From SOKP01 sp048887165 (lineage in GTDB: Archaea; Asgardarchaeota; Lokiarchaeia; Sigyniarchaeales; SOKP01): 31,358 bases of DNA. The first letter of the stretch is position 1; each line of letters opens with the position of its first letter. The stretch is from positions 1 through 31,358 of the forward strand of contig JBHLJZ010000037.1 in assembly GCA_048887165.1 (NCBI GenBank), read 5' to 3'. Positions 23,319-31,358 of this stretch are shown here, one piece after another. Made by a program: the position numbers and the translations under genes. The notes beneath the pieces are model-generated. The model was given only the letters and a program-made list of their open reading frames with translations. It was not told the origin of the DNA and did not search any database.

Positions 23319-23396
23319 AATTAATTTTAAGTAAACCTAACTAACTTTAGTTATAAGAAAGTAAATTAAGATGTGAATAGCTTTTACAAAAACCAA

Positions 23397-24710
23397 CTAT
23401 AGAATTTTCTTAGAAGCTTTTTTTTCTAAAGCATCTTTCAAAATTTTTATTGCACAAAACTCTCCGCACATAGAGCAAACATCATCTTCAAAAGCACCAT
23501 TTCTATAATGTTTTTCTCGAGATAATTCTGGATCGACAGATTGATTTATCATCTCTTCCCAATCTAAATTTTTACGGGCAATATCCATTTTATAATCCCA
23601 CTTTGAAGCCTTCTTTCCGTATTTTGCAATGTTTACTGCATGTGCCGCGATTCTAGATGCGATTACTCCCTGCTTAACCTCTTCCTTATCTGGTAATGCT
23701 AAATGTTCGGAGGGAGTAACATAACAAAGGTAATCAGCTCCTGCTAAACCAGCCATTACTCCTCCTATTGCACTAACAATGTGATCATATCCTGGTGCAA
23801 TATCAGTTACTAATGGTCCTAATACGTAGAATGGAGCTCCATCGCATAAAGATTTCATTATTTTGATATTTCTTTCAATTTCATGGGCAGGAATATGCCC
23901 TGGGCCTTCCACCATAACCTGAATATCTTTATTCCAAGCTCTTTTAACTAATTTAGAAATCTCCATCAATTCTTGAATTTGAGGATAATCAGTTGAGTCA
24001 AATATACAACCAGGTCTCATCCCATCTCCAAGCGAGAGCGTAAAATCGTATTCCTTAGCCATCTCTAAAAGATAGTCATAATTACTGTGAAATGGATTTT
24101 CAAGTTCATTTTCAAGAATCCAGGCAGCTAAGAAAGTACCTCCACGAGAAACTACACCCATTGTTCTAGGATGGTCTTTCAGATATTCTACAATTTCTTT
24201 GGTAACCCCCACATGAATTGTAAAGAAATCCACTCCTTCTTTTGCTTGTTCTTCTACAACATTAAAAAGATCATCTTCATCAAAATTAATTATTGCCCCT
24301 TTTCTTTCAAGAGCTCTTAATGCCGATTGATATATTGGAACAGTTCCGATTGGTACCTTGATTTCATTTAAAATCTGTTTCCTAATTGTAATAACATCTT
24401 GTTCAGTAATCCCTGTACTTAAATCCATAACTGTATCTGCTCCGAATTTCACTGCAATTTTTGCTTTTTCAAGTTCTCCATTAATATCACACACTTTTTT
24501 ACTTGAACCAATATTTGCATTTATTTTTACAAGTAATCCTTCTCCAATTCCTATAGGGTCAGCAACCCGCTGATTAGATTTAGGAATGATAATACGTCCC
24601 TTAGCTATCCCTTTACGTATAAAATCTACATCTAAGTTTTCTTTTTTAGAGACTATTTCCATTTCTTTAGTTATTACGTTATTCTTGGCAGATTTCATTA
24701 AAGTAGACAA
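23397..24710 (-). CDS. thiC: phosphomethylpyrimidine synthase ThiC
   Basis: 437-residue radical-SAM enzyme converting aminoimidazole ribotide to HMP-phosphate for thiamine. Characteristic sequences are RKGIAKGRIIIPKSNQR (about 31-47), ADTVMDLSTG, TVPIYQSALRA, THVGVTKEIVEYL-like TIHVGV, LSLGDGMRPGCIFDSTD, MVEGPGHIPAHEIERN, YVLGPLVTDIAPGYDHI, and the C-terminal cluster-binding CSMCGEFC (C-x2-C-x4-C). All expected blocks are present and the size fits the archaeal/short form. The frame opens with TTG at 24710; an ATG at 24698 removes four residues, and both fit family N-termini (T-LM--AK---IT). No TPP riboswitch-like sequence is visible upstream. It works in the same pathway as thiDN at 17552 but is transcribed separately. 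Confidence 0.96.
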   Translation of the reverse strand: MSTLMKSAKNNVITKEMEIVSKKENLDVDFIRKGIAKGRIIIPKSNQRVADPIGIGEGLLVKINANIGSSKKVCDINGELEKAKIAVKFGADTVMDLSTGITEQDVITIRKQILNEIKVPIGTVPIYQSALRALERKGAIINFDEDDLFNVVEEQAKEGVDFFTIHVGVTKEIVEYLKDHPRTMGVVSRGGTFLAAWILENELENPFHSNYDYLLEMAKEYDFTLSLGDGMRPGCIFDSTDYPQIQELMEISKLVKRAWNKDIQVMVEGPGHIPAHEIERNIKIMKSLCDGAPFYVLGPLVTDIAPGYDHIVSAIGGVMAGLAGADYLCYVTPSEHLALPDKEEVKQGVIASRIAAHAVNIAKYGKKASKWDYKMDIARKNLDWEEMINQSVDPELSREKHYRNGAFEDDVCSMCGEFCAIKILKDALEKKASKKIL

Positions 24711-24900
24711 TTCTAATTTACCATCTCTTAAATTATAACTAATTAGATACTACTCTATAACAAAGTAATTATGGAAATCTTAAATTCTTTTGTTTAATAA
24801 AAAATAATAAAAATGGACTTCAGAAATATTTTTCTGATTTTATCAGTATTTAATAAAAAGGAAAAAAAAAAATGTTTAATTTATTCAGGTATTGAAGTTT

Positions 24901-25242
24901 TCACACTTCTTCTGGTGCTGTCATACCTAAGATTTTATAAGCTTCTCTGAAATCCAACAATACTTCTGATTTATATTTAATACCATCAACTTTTGATGCC
25001 ATAAACAGATTCTGCTTAATATTTCGTTGTAAGGCTTCTTTTTCTTTACCACCCATTATTTCACCAATACCATAAGCTAAAATGTTTCCATTTTCTTCTG
25101 AACTAACGAAAATAGCGAGATTTTTCTCGATGGTATTATCTGGAGGAACTTCTTTTAAAGCATCTATAAATGCCTTCGCTACCTTACTTGATTGATCAGC
25201 TGGAAACCAAACTCGATTAAGTAGGATAGTAATATTTTTCAC
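24901..25242 (-). CDS. small conserved protein, tandem paralogue A (unknown function)
   Basis: 113-residue soluble protein I cannot name. It is clearly related to the 113-residue protein at 25898-26239: both have TILL/TILY...WFPADQ or WFPPDQ, KNLAIFVSSEENG or KNLGIGITSDENG, EIM-GKEKEAL---KQNLFMA, DG-KYK-E---DF-EAYKILGMTAPE. The alternation of strands and helices and the size suggest a ferredoxin-like alpha/beta (dimeric alpha+beta barrel) fold; this is inference. The start is GTG at 25242, preceded by an AT-rich leader; no ATG is available. It has its own TATA-like element and the shared ACTT...GAAATCTAA box upstream. Confidence 0.8.
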   Translation of the reverse strand: MKNITILLNRVWFPADQSSKVAKAFIDALKEVPPDNTIEKNLAIFVSSEENGNILAYGIGEIMGGKEKEALQRNIKQNLFMASKVDGIKYKSEVLLDFREAYKILGMTAPEEV

Positions 25243-25263
25243 CCTTTTTTAAATAATTAAGAT

Positions 25264-25290
25264 TTAGATTTCGATACAAGTCTAAATATC
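25264..25290 (-). promoter_or_regulatory. repeated promoter element A
   Basis: Plus-strand TTAGATTTCGATACAAGT (25264-25281), reading on the gene strand as ACTTGTATCGAAATCTAA, directly follows a TATA-like gatattta. The same box with the same arrangement is found before paralogues B and C. This copy also extends into a TTAGA/TCTAA inverted repeat (25264-25268, 25281-25285). Confidence 0.6.
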
Positions 25291-25436
25291 CTAGTTAAAG
25301 ATTTAAATATTTACTTTCTCGTCAAACTGTCAACTCTTTGTGTAATAAAAATTAGATCAAAAATATGCTTAACCTATGGTAATTAAAAATAGAATTCTTT
25401 AATTTTAAAGAAAAAAAAGATTATATAATATTTTAT

Positions 25437-25757
25437 TTATTCTGGAATATCGATACCTGCTACTCCTATAGCTTCTTCGAAAGTCATCCAAACTTCAACT
25501 TTATATTCGAGACCTTCTACGTTGATGAATTCATAATAAAATTTAGAAGTTCGATTTAGAGCTTGTTCTAGTTTACCAGCTTTAACATCCCAAACACTCA
25601 TCAATTTAATTCCTTTTTCGGTTGTCATAACAGGAGCACATCGCTGTTCATAAAGAGATTCATCTGCTGGATACTTATCCCTAATTTTAAGGTAGGTTTT
25701 TACAGCATCACCCTGTTTATGGCTGGGATACCACATAGTTCCAATTATATATGGCAT
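25437..25757 (-). CDS. small conserved protein, tandem paralogue B (divergent, unknown function)
   Basis: 106-residue protein, a distant member of the same set: the same size, an N-terminal strand followed by MWYPSHKQGDAVKTYL (compare VWFPADQSSKVAKAFI), a central strand pair, KAGKLEQALNRTSKFYYEFINVEGLEYKVEVWMTF (compare MGGKEKEAL...DGIKYKSEVLLDF), and FEEAIGVAGIDIPE at the end (compare EAYKILGMTAPE). It has one cysteine; no catalytic motif is recognised. The start ATG at 25757 has a ribosome site AAGGA about seven bases upstream. The upstream element is shared with A and C, so it is probably co-regulated though transcribed on its own. Confidence 0.75.
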   Translation of the reverse strand: MPYIIGTMWYPSHKQGDAVKTYLKIRDKYPADESLYEQRCAPVMTTEKGIKLMSVWDVKAGKLEQALNRTSKFYYEFINVEGLEYKVEVWMTFEEAIGVAGIDIPE

Positions 25758-25793
25758 ATCATTTCCTTCATATTTTAATTACGTTTTAAAAAA

Positions 25794-25821
25794 TTAGATT
25801 TCGATGTAAGTCAAAGATATA
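25794..25821 (-). promoter_or_regulatory. repeated promoter element B
   Basis: Plus-strand TTAGATTTCGATGTAAGT (25794-25811) with the TATA-like gatatac at 25816-25822. It differs from element A at two of 18 positions. It is placed between the TATA box and the expected RNA start, where a bound protein would block initiation. Confidence 0.6.
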
Positions 25822-25897
25822 CAAACTCTCATTTAAGTCTTTACTTTTTTGTATAATAGCCTAATTAAAATAAAAAAAAATAAGATTAATTAAATTA

Positions 25898-26239
25898 TTA
25901 AACTTCTGGTGCCGTCATACCTAAGATTTTGTAAGCCTCTGTAAAATCTTGTATTATTTCAGTTTTGTATTTAAATCCATCAATCCCTGCTGCCATGAAT
26001 AGGTTTTGCTTTGTCGCAAGTTCCAAAGCTTCTTTTTCTTTTCCATTCATTATTTCACTTAAACTAATGGCTAGAATCATCCCATTTTCATCCGAAGTAA
26101 TACCAATACCTAGGTTCTTATCTATTGATCTATCTGGGGGATTATCTTTCATCCAATCCATAAATCTCTTTGCTATTTTATTTGCCTGGTCTGGAGGAAA
26201 CCAATTTCTCATATAAAGGATAGTCAAACCATCCACCAT
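25898..26239 (-). CDS. small conserved protein, tandem paralogue C (unknown function)
   Basis: 113-residue protein closely related to paralogue A over its whole length; conserved features are WFPPDQANKIAKRFMDW, KNLGIGITSDENGMILAISL, EIMNGKEKEALELATKQNL and DFTEAYKILGMTAPEV. No signal, membrane helix or cysteine pair; nothing points to an enzyme. The conserved W-F-P and GKEKEAL segments are the best places to look for a binding site. The start ATG at 26239 is chosen; a TTG four codons later follows a GGTGG and could be used instead. It has its own copy of the promoter element. Confidence 0.8.
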   Translation of the reverse strand: MVDGLTILYMRNWFPPDQANKIAKRFMDWMKDNPPDRSIDKNLGIGITSDENGMILAISLSEIMNGKEKEALELATKQNLFMAAGIDGFKYKTEIIQDFTEAYKILGMTAPEV

Positions 26240-26254
26240 TTATCTTTTAAAAAA

Positions 26255-26279
26255 TTAGATTTCAGTGTAAGTATATATG
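26255..26279 (-). promoter_or_regulatory. repeated promoter element C
   Basis: Plus-strand TTAGATTTCAGTGTAAGT (26255-26272) followed by the TATA-like atatatg. With copies A and B the consensus is TTAGATTTCRRTRYAAGT, preceded on the plus strand by an A-rich tract in each case. Confidence 0.6.
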
Positions 26280-26346
26280 TAATTTTATTATTTAAAAAAT
26301 TAACAATTTTGTCTATTCATTTAAAATTAAAATTTAAACTTAAACT

Positions 26347-26814
26347 TTAAAATCCTATTCTTAGCTGCTTAAGGAGCTCGATTAATGATTCAGTCAATTT
26401 ATAAGTCTTTAAATCATCAAAGTTGACAAACTTAGCTTCTAAAACATCTGTGTCAGGTATTGGTTGCTGATATGGATCTCCTTCAATTTGTTCTACAAAA
26501 TAATTAATTAGAACATAATGGTATTCAATTTTTCCTTTAGTATCATACATGATTTTATCAATAATACCTGCCAATTTTATTACTCTCACCTTGAAACCAG
26601 TTTCTTCAAATCCTTCTCTTTCAGCAGCATCTATAACTTTTTCACCGAGATCCACATGTCCTCCAGGAATAGACCAATAACCAGCATCTGGGTTAAATTT
26701 CCGTTTTACTAATAATAATGTTTGATTTCGAATAAGGAGAATTCCTACACCTACTAATGGAACAATAGGATATTGTCTAAGATCATAAGGATTTAATTCT
26801 TTTTTTTCAACCAT
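26347..26814 (-). CDS. Nudix hydrolase
   Basis: 155-residue Nudix-fold pyrophosphohydrolase. The Nudix box GX5EX7REUXEEXGU is complete: GHVDLGEKVIDAAEREGFEETGF (about 52-74), with the metal-binding REGFEE. Upstream VGVGILLIRNQTLLLVKRKF and SIPGG fit the ADP-ribose/NTP-type subgroup, and the C-terminal EAKFVNFDDL is a usual closing strand. It would cleave a nucleoside diphosphate linked to another moiety; the substrate (ADP-ribose, oxidised nucleotide or other) is not determined. The ATG at 26814 opens a frame with no earlier alternative needed. It is on the same strand as the small-protein set but separated by its own gap. Confidence 0.92.
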   Translation of the reverse strand: MVEKKELNPYDLRQYPIVPLVGVGILLIRNQTLLLVKRKFNPDAGYWSIPGGHVDLGEKVIDAAEREGFEETGFKVRVIKLAGIIDKIMYDTKGKIEYHYVLINYFVEQIEGDPYQQPIPDTDVLEAKFVNFDDLKTYKLTESLIELLKQLRIGF

Positions 26815-27177
26815 ATTTCTAATTTTTATATCAACACTATTAAATTGAATAATTCTAAATTGAATAAGAATTTAGGGATTAATAGAGATTGATTCAATAT
26901 CTATCAATGAAACAGATCAAAGTAGATATATTCAATAGAAAATACCCATTTTATTTTATTTATTTCAAATTTCGGGGAGCGAAAATCTGCTCCAACATGG
27001 TAATATTCTCTATAAATAGATTTTATAGACATTTTAAACAATAATTAATCTTAATTCTTTTTTTGTTCTTCAATATTAATTTTGGGTTTGAGCTAGTTAA
27101 ATATAAATACTCTATTCAACCTTATTTAATAAATTCAATACCAATTTGGGTTTATTCAAAAAAAAGGCGAAAATTTA
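26815..27177. other. divergent promoter region between Nudix and papain-like genes
   Basis: The gap is AT-rich except for a short patch at 26971-26995 that holds a perfect inverted repeat. TATA-like sequences occur on the plus strand near 27100-27130 (aatataaatac, 50-70 bases before the start codon). I see no RNA gene or additional reading frame. Confidence 0.4.
26976..26993. repeat. GGAGC/GCTCC inverted repeat
   Basis: GGAGC (26976-26980) and GCTCC (26989-26993) form a perfect five-base inverted repeat with an eight-base spacer (GAAAATCT), the only GC-rich patch in a 360-base AT-rich gap. It may be an operator for one of the divergent genes. Confidence 0.35.
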
Positions 27178-30100
27178 ATGAAAAAATTATATACAAACAA
27201 AATTAAATGCTTATCCTTAGCATTCTTTATTTTAGCAAGTTTATCTTTTCCTATACTAATTAGTTTTCTAAATTTCAGCACCTATAACTTTAGTTCTATA
27301 AATAACTCTGCTGATTTATTCGTCCATTCGTTAAATGGGAAAGAATATCTGGCGAAATATATCACCACAGAGGATATTGAAGAGATGAAAAATGGAATAG
27401 ATTCAAACCCTGAAAGTGCTAAATCTAATCATAATCATATTATTAATGGACATGGTACAGGATATGCACCACCTTCTCCAGAGGATCTAGAATCTCTTAT
27501 TGGAAAGGTATCGCTTTTAGATGTAGTTCCGAAATATAACCAGAAGTATAGAGCCGCTGCAGACATTTCCACAGAGATTTATTTCCCAACAGTCGGTGAT
27601 CAAGGCTCGCAAGGTTCCTGTTCGGCTTGGGCAAATGTATATTATGCATATGGATATTTAGAAGCTAAAGATTATGGATGGGATGCTAGTTCTGGAAATC
27701 CAGATTATCAACTAAGCCCTGCTTGGGCTTATAATATAATAGCAGCATATGATTATGGCTCTATCCCTTATGAGGTTGCCCAGGTTATAGTAGATTGGGG
27801 TGTACCAACACTCAGTGCGATGCCTTATAATGATATGGATGTAGACAGTTGGGGAGATGAAATTGCATGGCGCGAAGCTCCTTATCATAGCCCACTTGAT
27901 TATACTTTAATCACATATACTGGTAATGCTACAATTGATTTAATTAAGAGTTTAATCGATTCTGGAATACCAGTAACTATCGGTATTGATGCTGATCAAT
28001 TTTATAGCGGATTAGATCAAGGAACTATGGATTTTGTCTTATCTTCTAGTGAATATGATCCTTCTGGAGGATTGAACCATGCTCAATGTTTCGTAGGGTA
28101 TGACGATGCAATAACAGAAGGAAGTGATATTGGTGCATTCAGGGTAGTAAATTCATGGGGAGCAAGTTGGATGGATGGAGGATATTATTGGTTAACATAT
28201 GATGCGTTTAATGAATTTGGAGATGATCCCTATCAAGTTATTATGTATATTACTGATCAAATTGATTATAATCCAAGTTTAATCGCTACATGGGAATTTA
28301 GTCCCGCTCCTACACGAATGGGAGATATAGTGACACTTGGAGTGGGTCCCTATGGTAGTCCTCTTGATTCATTAACCCCTCATTATGATTATGATTCGAA
28401 TAATGTTTTTCCCGACTTTATGGCTTTGGATATTTCACAATTTCTTCCTTACTATAATGCAAACAATGATGAATTCTTCTTTTTAGAGATTGGGTCTTCT
28501 ATAAGTAGTGGTACTATTTCTTCATTTCTCATAGAACGCTATTCGGCTGGGATTCTAGTTGAAACGACATATGAATCTATAGATGTGCCTCAGTCTACGC
28601 CTGGGCATGTAATAAATACGTTTATGGATTTTAACCATGAAATCAGTGTAAGTTTAGAGGTCCCCGAGGATCCTGAAATTTTTGAAACATATCTGATAAA
28701 TGCAACAGTTCAGAATTTTGGTATTAACGATGAGTCGGATGTTGAATTATATCTCTATTTAGATGGGGGCATGGTTAATTATAGTTATTACTCTACTTTA
28801 TCTGCAGGATCATCGGAAACCATTGATTACCTATGGACACCTATGGTTTATGACACATTTAATTTTACAGTGTTTTCTCCTCCTGTAGTGGGTGAATATT
28901 CCGAAGAGAATAATTTCAAGTATTTTTTGCTTACCATTAAATTCTTACAGAATTATACCATGACTGTAGGGCATCCATATACATGGATAGATGCATCTGG
29001 TGGTACTGAATTGATATTATATGATGATGATTATGCAGCGATCCCATTACCTTTTGATTTTGATTTCTATGATCAAACCTTTAATACAATATATTTATGT
29101 TCTAACGGTTATCTTAGTTTCTATGATAGTTCTCCTTATCAATATTATAACTATCCCTTTCCATCTGGAGATCCTTCACATTATTATATGATCGCACCAT
29201 TCTGGGATGATATTTATCCTTCATATGGTGGGCATATCTATGTTGAATCGTTTGGTACCTATTGGGTGGCTGAATGGCAAGATATTTGGCATATTGACTC
29301 AAATTTACTTGGATCATTCCAAGTTGTTTTATACGAGAATGGAGATATTATTTATAACTATGATTACATCAGTTATGTAGCGGGTGGGTATACATGTGGA
29401 TTAAATCTCGGAGTAGATACAAGCTATTATAATTCTTATCAAGGATTAACTGCTTCAACCAATGATTTATCTATTCTTTTTAACTTAGAACCGATAGAAC
29501 ATGATCTAAAAGTCATATTAAATACACCACCTGATCCGCAATTAGACACTAGTTATTTAATAACCGCAATGGTACAAAATTACGGAGAGCATGATGAATC
29601 AGATGTTTACCTTTATTTATACTATGATGAAGTGCAAGTAAATTCAACTTATATTCCAATTTTAACAATAGGTGAGAGTAAAGCAATTACTTACAACTGG
29701 ACACCTACAATTTATAGAACATACAACTTTACCGCCTATGCACCTCCTGTAATAAATGAGACATATGTTTCTAATAATCTTGTAGTAAGATTAATTCCAA
29801 TCCACGAGATTAAACTATTTGATGGGCTATTTATTGATCATACATTCAACGAGATAGGATATGGAAGTGGCTCAACAAGGGTGTCATATAGTCAAATCAC
29901 AGGGTCTTTATTCTATGTAGGGTGGCAAGGAAGCGCAGGTGGAATGTCAATTGAAGGATACTGGGACGTCGATGCCCAAACAAGGTTAATACAAAATTCG
30001 AGTGGTTCTGGTTTCGGTAATAATGTTCATACACCATTCTGGATATATTCTGAAGCTACAATTGGAGATATTATACCAATTGCGGTAGACGGAGAGGGTG

Positions 30101-31358
30101 ATCACAATTTTAATATAACGGGAGATTTTCTTTATGATCTACCTGGATTTGGTTTAGTTGACGTATGGCAACTTGAAGACCTAACTCAACCGGGAGGACT
30201 TGCATGGTATGAAAAAAGCACTGGAATACTTCTATACGGGAACTTTTATTACTTTGGTGGTTTTGGTAATTATATTTTTGATTTTCTGGATACTAATGCT
30301 TTGTTTGAATATATTGTTTTTGATCATGATATAAAAGTATTCCTAGACACGCCTTTATCAATCAAAGTTAATAACTCTTATATTATTAATGCAACAGTCA
30401 AAAATATCGGCCTAAATAATGAATCAAATGTGCAATTACTCCTATATCTTGATGAGATACTCATAGACTCAATAACAATTCCTACTCTTACTGTTGGAAT
30501 GAATCAAACAATTCAGTATGTATGGACTCCAACGGAATATCGGGCATATAATTTTACCGCTTACTCTCCTCCCGTACCGCTTGAATCATATCTAGATAAT
30601 AACAGAAAGACAACTCTTGCATATGTAATTGATACTGAATTATTCGAAGGATTATATGTGAAATTTATTTACTCTGCTAGCGGTTCCTCTTTTAATGCAA
30701 ACATTACATATACTCACTACACTAGTAGATTATTTTATGAGACTTTTAATGTAGAATATATGGGAACTACTTTATCCATGTCATATTTTGTTGATGCTTT
30801 AACTAGAGAAGTATCAGGAGGATCTCCTTTTGGCGATGGTACTCATACGATTGCGTGGATATTTACAAATACATCCCTTTACGATATTGTGCCAATAGCT
30901 GTTGATGGTGAATTGGATCATGATTTTTATGTAGCAAGAGAATTAGTTTATAATCTTCCTGGGTTTGGTTTAGTTGGAATATGGGAACTTGAAGATCTAA
31001 CTCAACCAGGAGGGCTTGCATGGTATGAGAAGAGTACAGGAATTCTTTTAACTGCTACATTCTTATATTCTGGAGGATATGAAAATTATACAATATCTTT
31101 TGTTGACACAAATGCTAACATACATATTCTTGGAGAGATTCCAGGAGATTTTGTATTGTCATCAAATGCAGGAGAGCCTGATCCTGATGGCAACTTTGAT
31201 CTAATATGGACAGTGTCTTCTGCAGCAAATAATTACTCGGTATATCGTTATTCTAGTTTTATTACAGATATTAATGGCAGTCTAACCTTAATAGCAGATG
31301 AAATTACTGATTTAAATTTAGGATTAATTGAATATGAAAATGGTGTTTATTACTTTAT
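27178..31358 (+). CDS. secreted papain-family protease with CARDB-like repeats, 3' truncated by window
   Basis: An open frame of 1393 codons running off the window. The N-terminus KIKCLSLAFFILASLSFPILI is a Sec signal. A C1-type peptidase domain spans about 135-350: oxyanion Gln142 and catalytic Cys148 (QGSQGSCSAW, correct six-residue spacing), His301 (GLNHAQCFVGYDD) and Asn325 (VVNSWGASW, then GGYYWLTYD), so it looks active. The preceding residues (about 45-130) may be a propeptide. Next are three CARDB-like beta domains (about 485-585, 775-875 and 1050-1150; each INATV-N-G-NDES-V-LYLYLD ... Y-WTP--Y-TYNFT-Y-PPV). Between the first two is a nidogen-like module (NGYLSFYDS, APFWDDIYP). A duplicated module contains LPGFGLV and TQPGGLAWYEKSTGILL twice. 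An Fn3-like part (GEPDPDGNFDLIWTVSS) reaches the edge. The start ATG has no clear ribosome site. Confidence 0.9.
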   Translation, partial: MKKLYTNKIKCLSLAFFILASLSFPILISFLNFSTYNFSSINNSADLFVHSLNGKEYLAKYITTEDIEEMKNGIDSNPESAKSNHNHIINGHGTGYAPPSPEDLESLIGKVSLLDVVPKYNQKYRAAADISTEIYFPTVGDQGSQGSCSAWANVYYAYGYLEAKDYGWDASSGNPDYQLSPAWAYNIIAAYDYGSIPYEVAQVIVDWGVPTLSAMPYNDMDVDSWGDEIAWREAPYHSPLDYTLITYTGNATIDLIKSLIDSGIPVTIGIDADQFYSGLDQGTMDFVLSSSEYDPSGGLNHAQCFVGYDDAITEGSDIGAFRVVNSWGASWMDGGYYWLTYDAFNEFGDDPYQVIMYITDQIDYNPSLIATWEFSPAPTRMGDIVTLGVGPYGSPLDSLTPHYDYDSNNVFPDFMALDISQFLPYYNANNDEFFFLEIGSSISSGTISSFLIERYSAGILVETTYESIDVPQSTPGHVINTFMDFNHEISVSLEVPEDPEIFETYLINATVQNFGINDESDVELYLYLDGGMVNYSYYSTLSAGSSETIDYLWTPMVYDTFNFTVFSPPVVGEYSEENNFKYFLLTIKFLQNYTMTVGHPYTWIDASGGTELILYDDDYAAIPLPFDFDFYDQTFNTIYLCSNGYLSFYDSSPYQYYNYPFPSGDPSHYYMIAPFWDDIYPSYGGHIYVESFGTYWVAEWQDIWHIDSNLLGSFQVVLYENGDIIYNYDYISYVAGGYTCGLNLGVDTSYYNSYQGLTASTNDLSILFNLEPIEHDLKVILNTPPDPQLDTSYLITAMVQNYGEHDESDVYLYLYYDEVQVNSTYIPILTIGESKAITYNWTPTIYRTYNFTAYAPPVINETYVSNNLVVRLIPIHEIKLFDGLFIDHTFNEIGYGSGSTRVSYSQITGSLFYVGWQGSAGGMSIEGYWDVDAQTRLIQNSSGSGFGNNVHTPFWIYSEATIGDIIPIAVDGEGDHNFNITGDFLYDLPGFGLVDVWQLEDLTQPGGLAWYEKSTGILLYGNFYYFGGFGNYIFDFLDTNALFEYIVFDHDIKVFLDTPLSIKVNNSYIINATVKNIGLNNESNVQLLLYLDEILIDSITIPTLTVGMNQTIQYVWTPTEYRAYNFTAYSPPVPLESYLDNNRKTTLAYVIDTELFEGLYVKFIYSASGSSFNANITYTHYTSRLFYETFNVEYMGTTLSMSYFVDALTREVSGGSPFGDGTHTIAWIFTNTSLYDIVPIAVDGELDHDFYVARELVYNLPGFGLVGIWELEDLTQPGGLAWYEKSTGILLTATFLYSGGYENYTISFVDTNANIHILGEIPGDFVLSSNAGEPDPDGNFDLIWTVSSAANNYSVYRYSSFITDINGSLTLIADEITDLNLGLIEYENGVYYF

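Noticed and set aside
24711..24900. Possible TPP riboswitch before thiC
   Set aside because: The thiamine gene invites one, but I find no CUGAGA / THI-box-like sequences or paired arms in the upstream 190 bases, nor before thiDN.
1..31358. Defence island, CRISPR array, integrase or insertion sequence
   Set aside because: No Cas, transposase, integrase, restriction-modification or toxin-antitoxin motif was seen in any gene, and no regular direct repeats with unique spacers occur.

Overview
The window looks like chromosomal DNA of an Asgard archaeon (Promethearchaeati), probably Lokiarchaeia-like. The DNA is very AT-rich. It carries an archaeal histone, an Sm-like protein, a ThiD-ThiN fusion of archaeal type, a tRNA gene with BHB-type introns, archaeal Shine-Dalgarno sites (GGAGG, GAGGTGA) and TATA boxes. 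It also carries two Roadblock/LC7-Ras-like GTPase fusions and large secreted proteins with C-terminal membrane anchors, a combination typical of Asgard genomes. The species assignment is inference; the gene families are read from the sequence.

Layout. 1-35: 5' tip of a minus-strand DUF1801-like gene. 279-2381: large metallophosphoesterase (minus). 2577-3126: LSm protein (minus) divergent from a 49-residue zinc-ribbon protein (plus). 3190-3312: tRNA-Arg(CCU) with two introns. 3401-7018: iron-type alcohol dehydrogenase, tungsten aldehyde:ferredoxin oxidoreductase (AOR) and two MoaD/ThiS-like small proteins, all plus. This is a coherent aldehyde/alcohol redox block, with the pterin-cofactor sulfur carrier next to the enzyme that needs it. 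7223-9508: soluble four-PAS histidine kinase. 9665-13492: minus-strand GNAT acetyltransferase, MFS transporter, histone and class V aminotransferase. 13607-16898: two tandem Roadblock-GTPase fusion proteins (minus). 17005-17525: remains of a RING-H2-like/TPR gene. 17552-18955: thiDN; thiC lies at 23397-24710 on the other strand, so two steps of thiamine biosynthesis sit in this window.

19288-23318 is a surface-protein region. It holds a six-blade kelch protein and a seven-repeat SBBP propeller protein, each with an N-terminal export signal and a C-terminal membrane helix. The second overlaps (ATGA) a membrane-anchored winged-helix protein. A nearly identical 35-bp element lies upstream of both surface genes. 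24901-26239 holds three small proteins of an unrecognised family (two close, one distant), each with its own promoter and a shared promoter-proximal element. A Nudix hydrolase follows. From 27178 to the window end runs a secreted papain-like protease with CARDB-like repeats, truncated by the window edge.

The most notable items are the 35-bp element shared by the two surface-protein genes, the three-gene family with a repeated promoter element, the tandem Roadblock-GTPase fusions, the RING-H2-like gene relic, and the T-loop tRNA intron.
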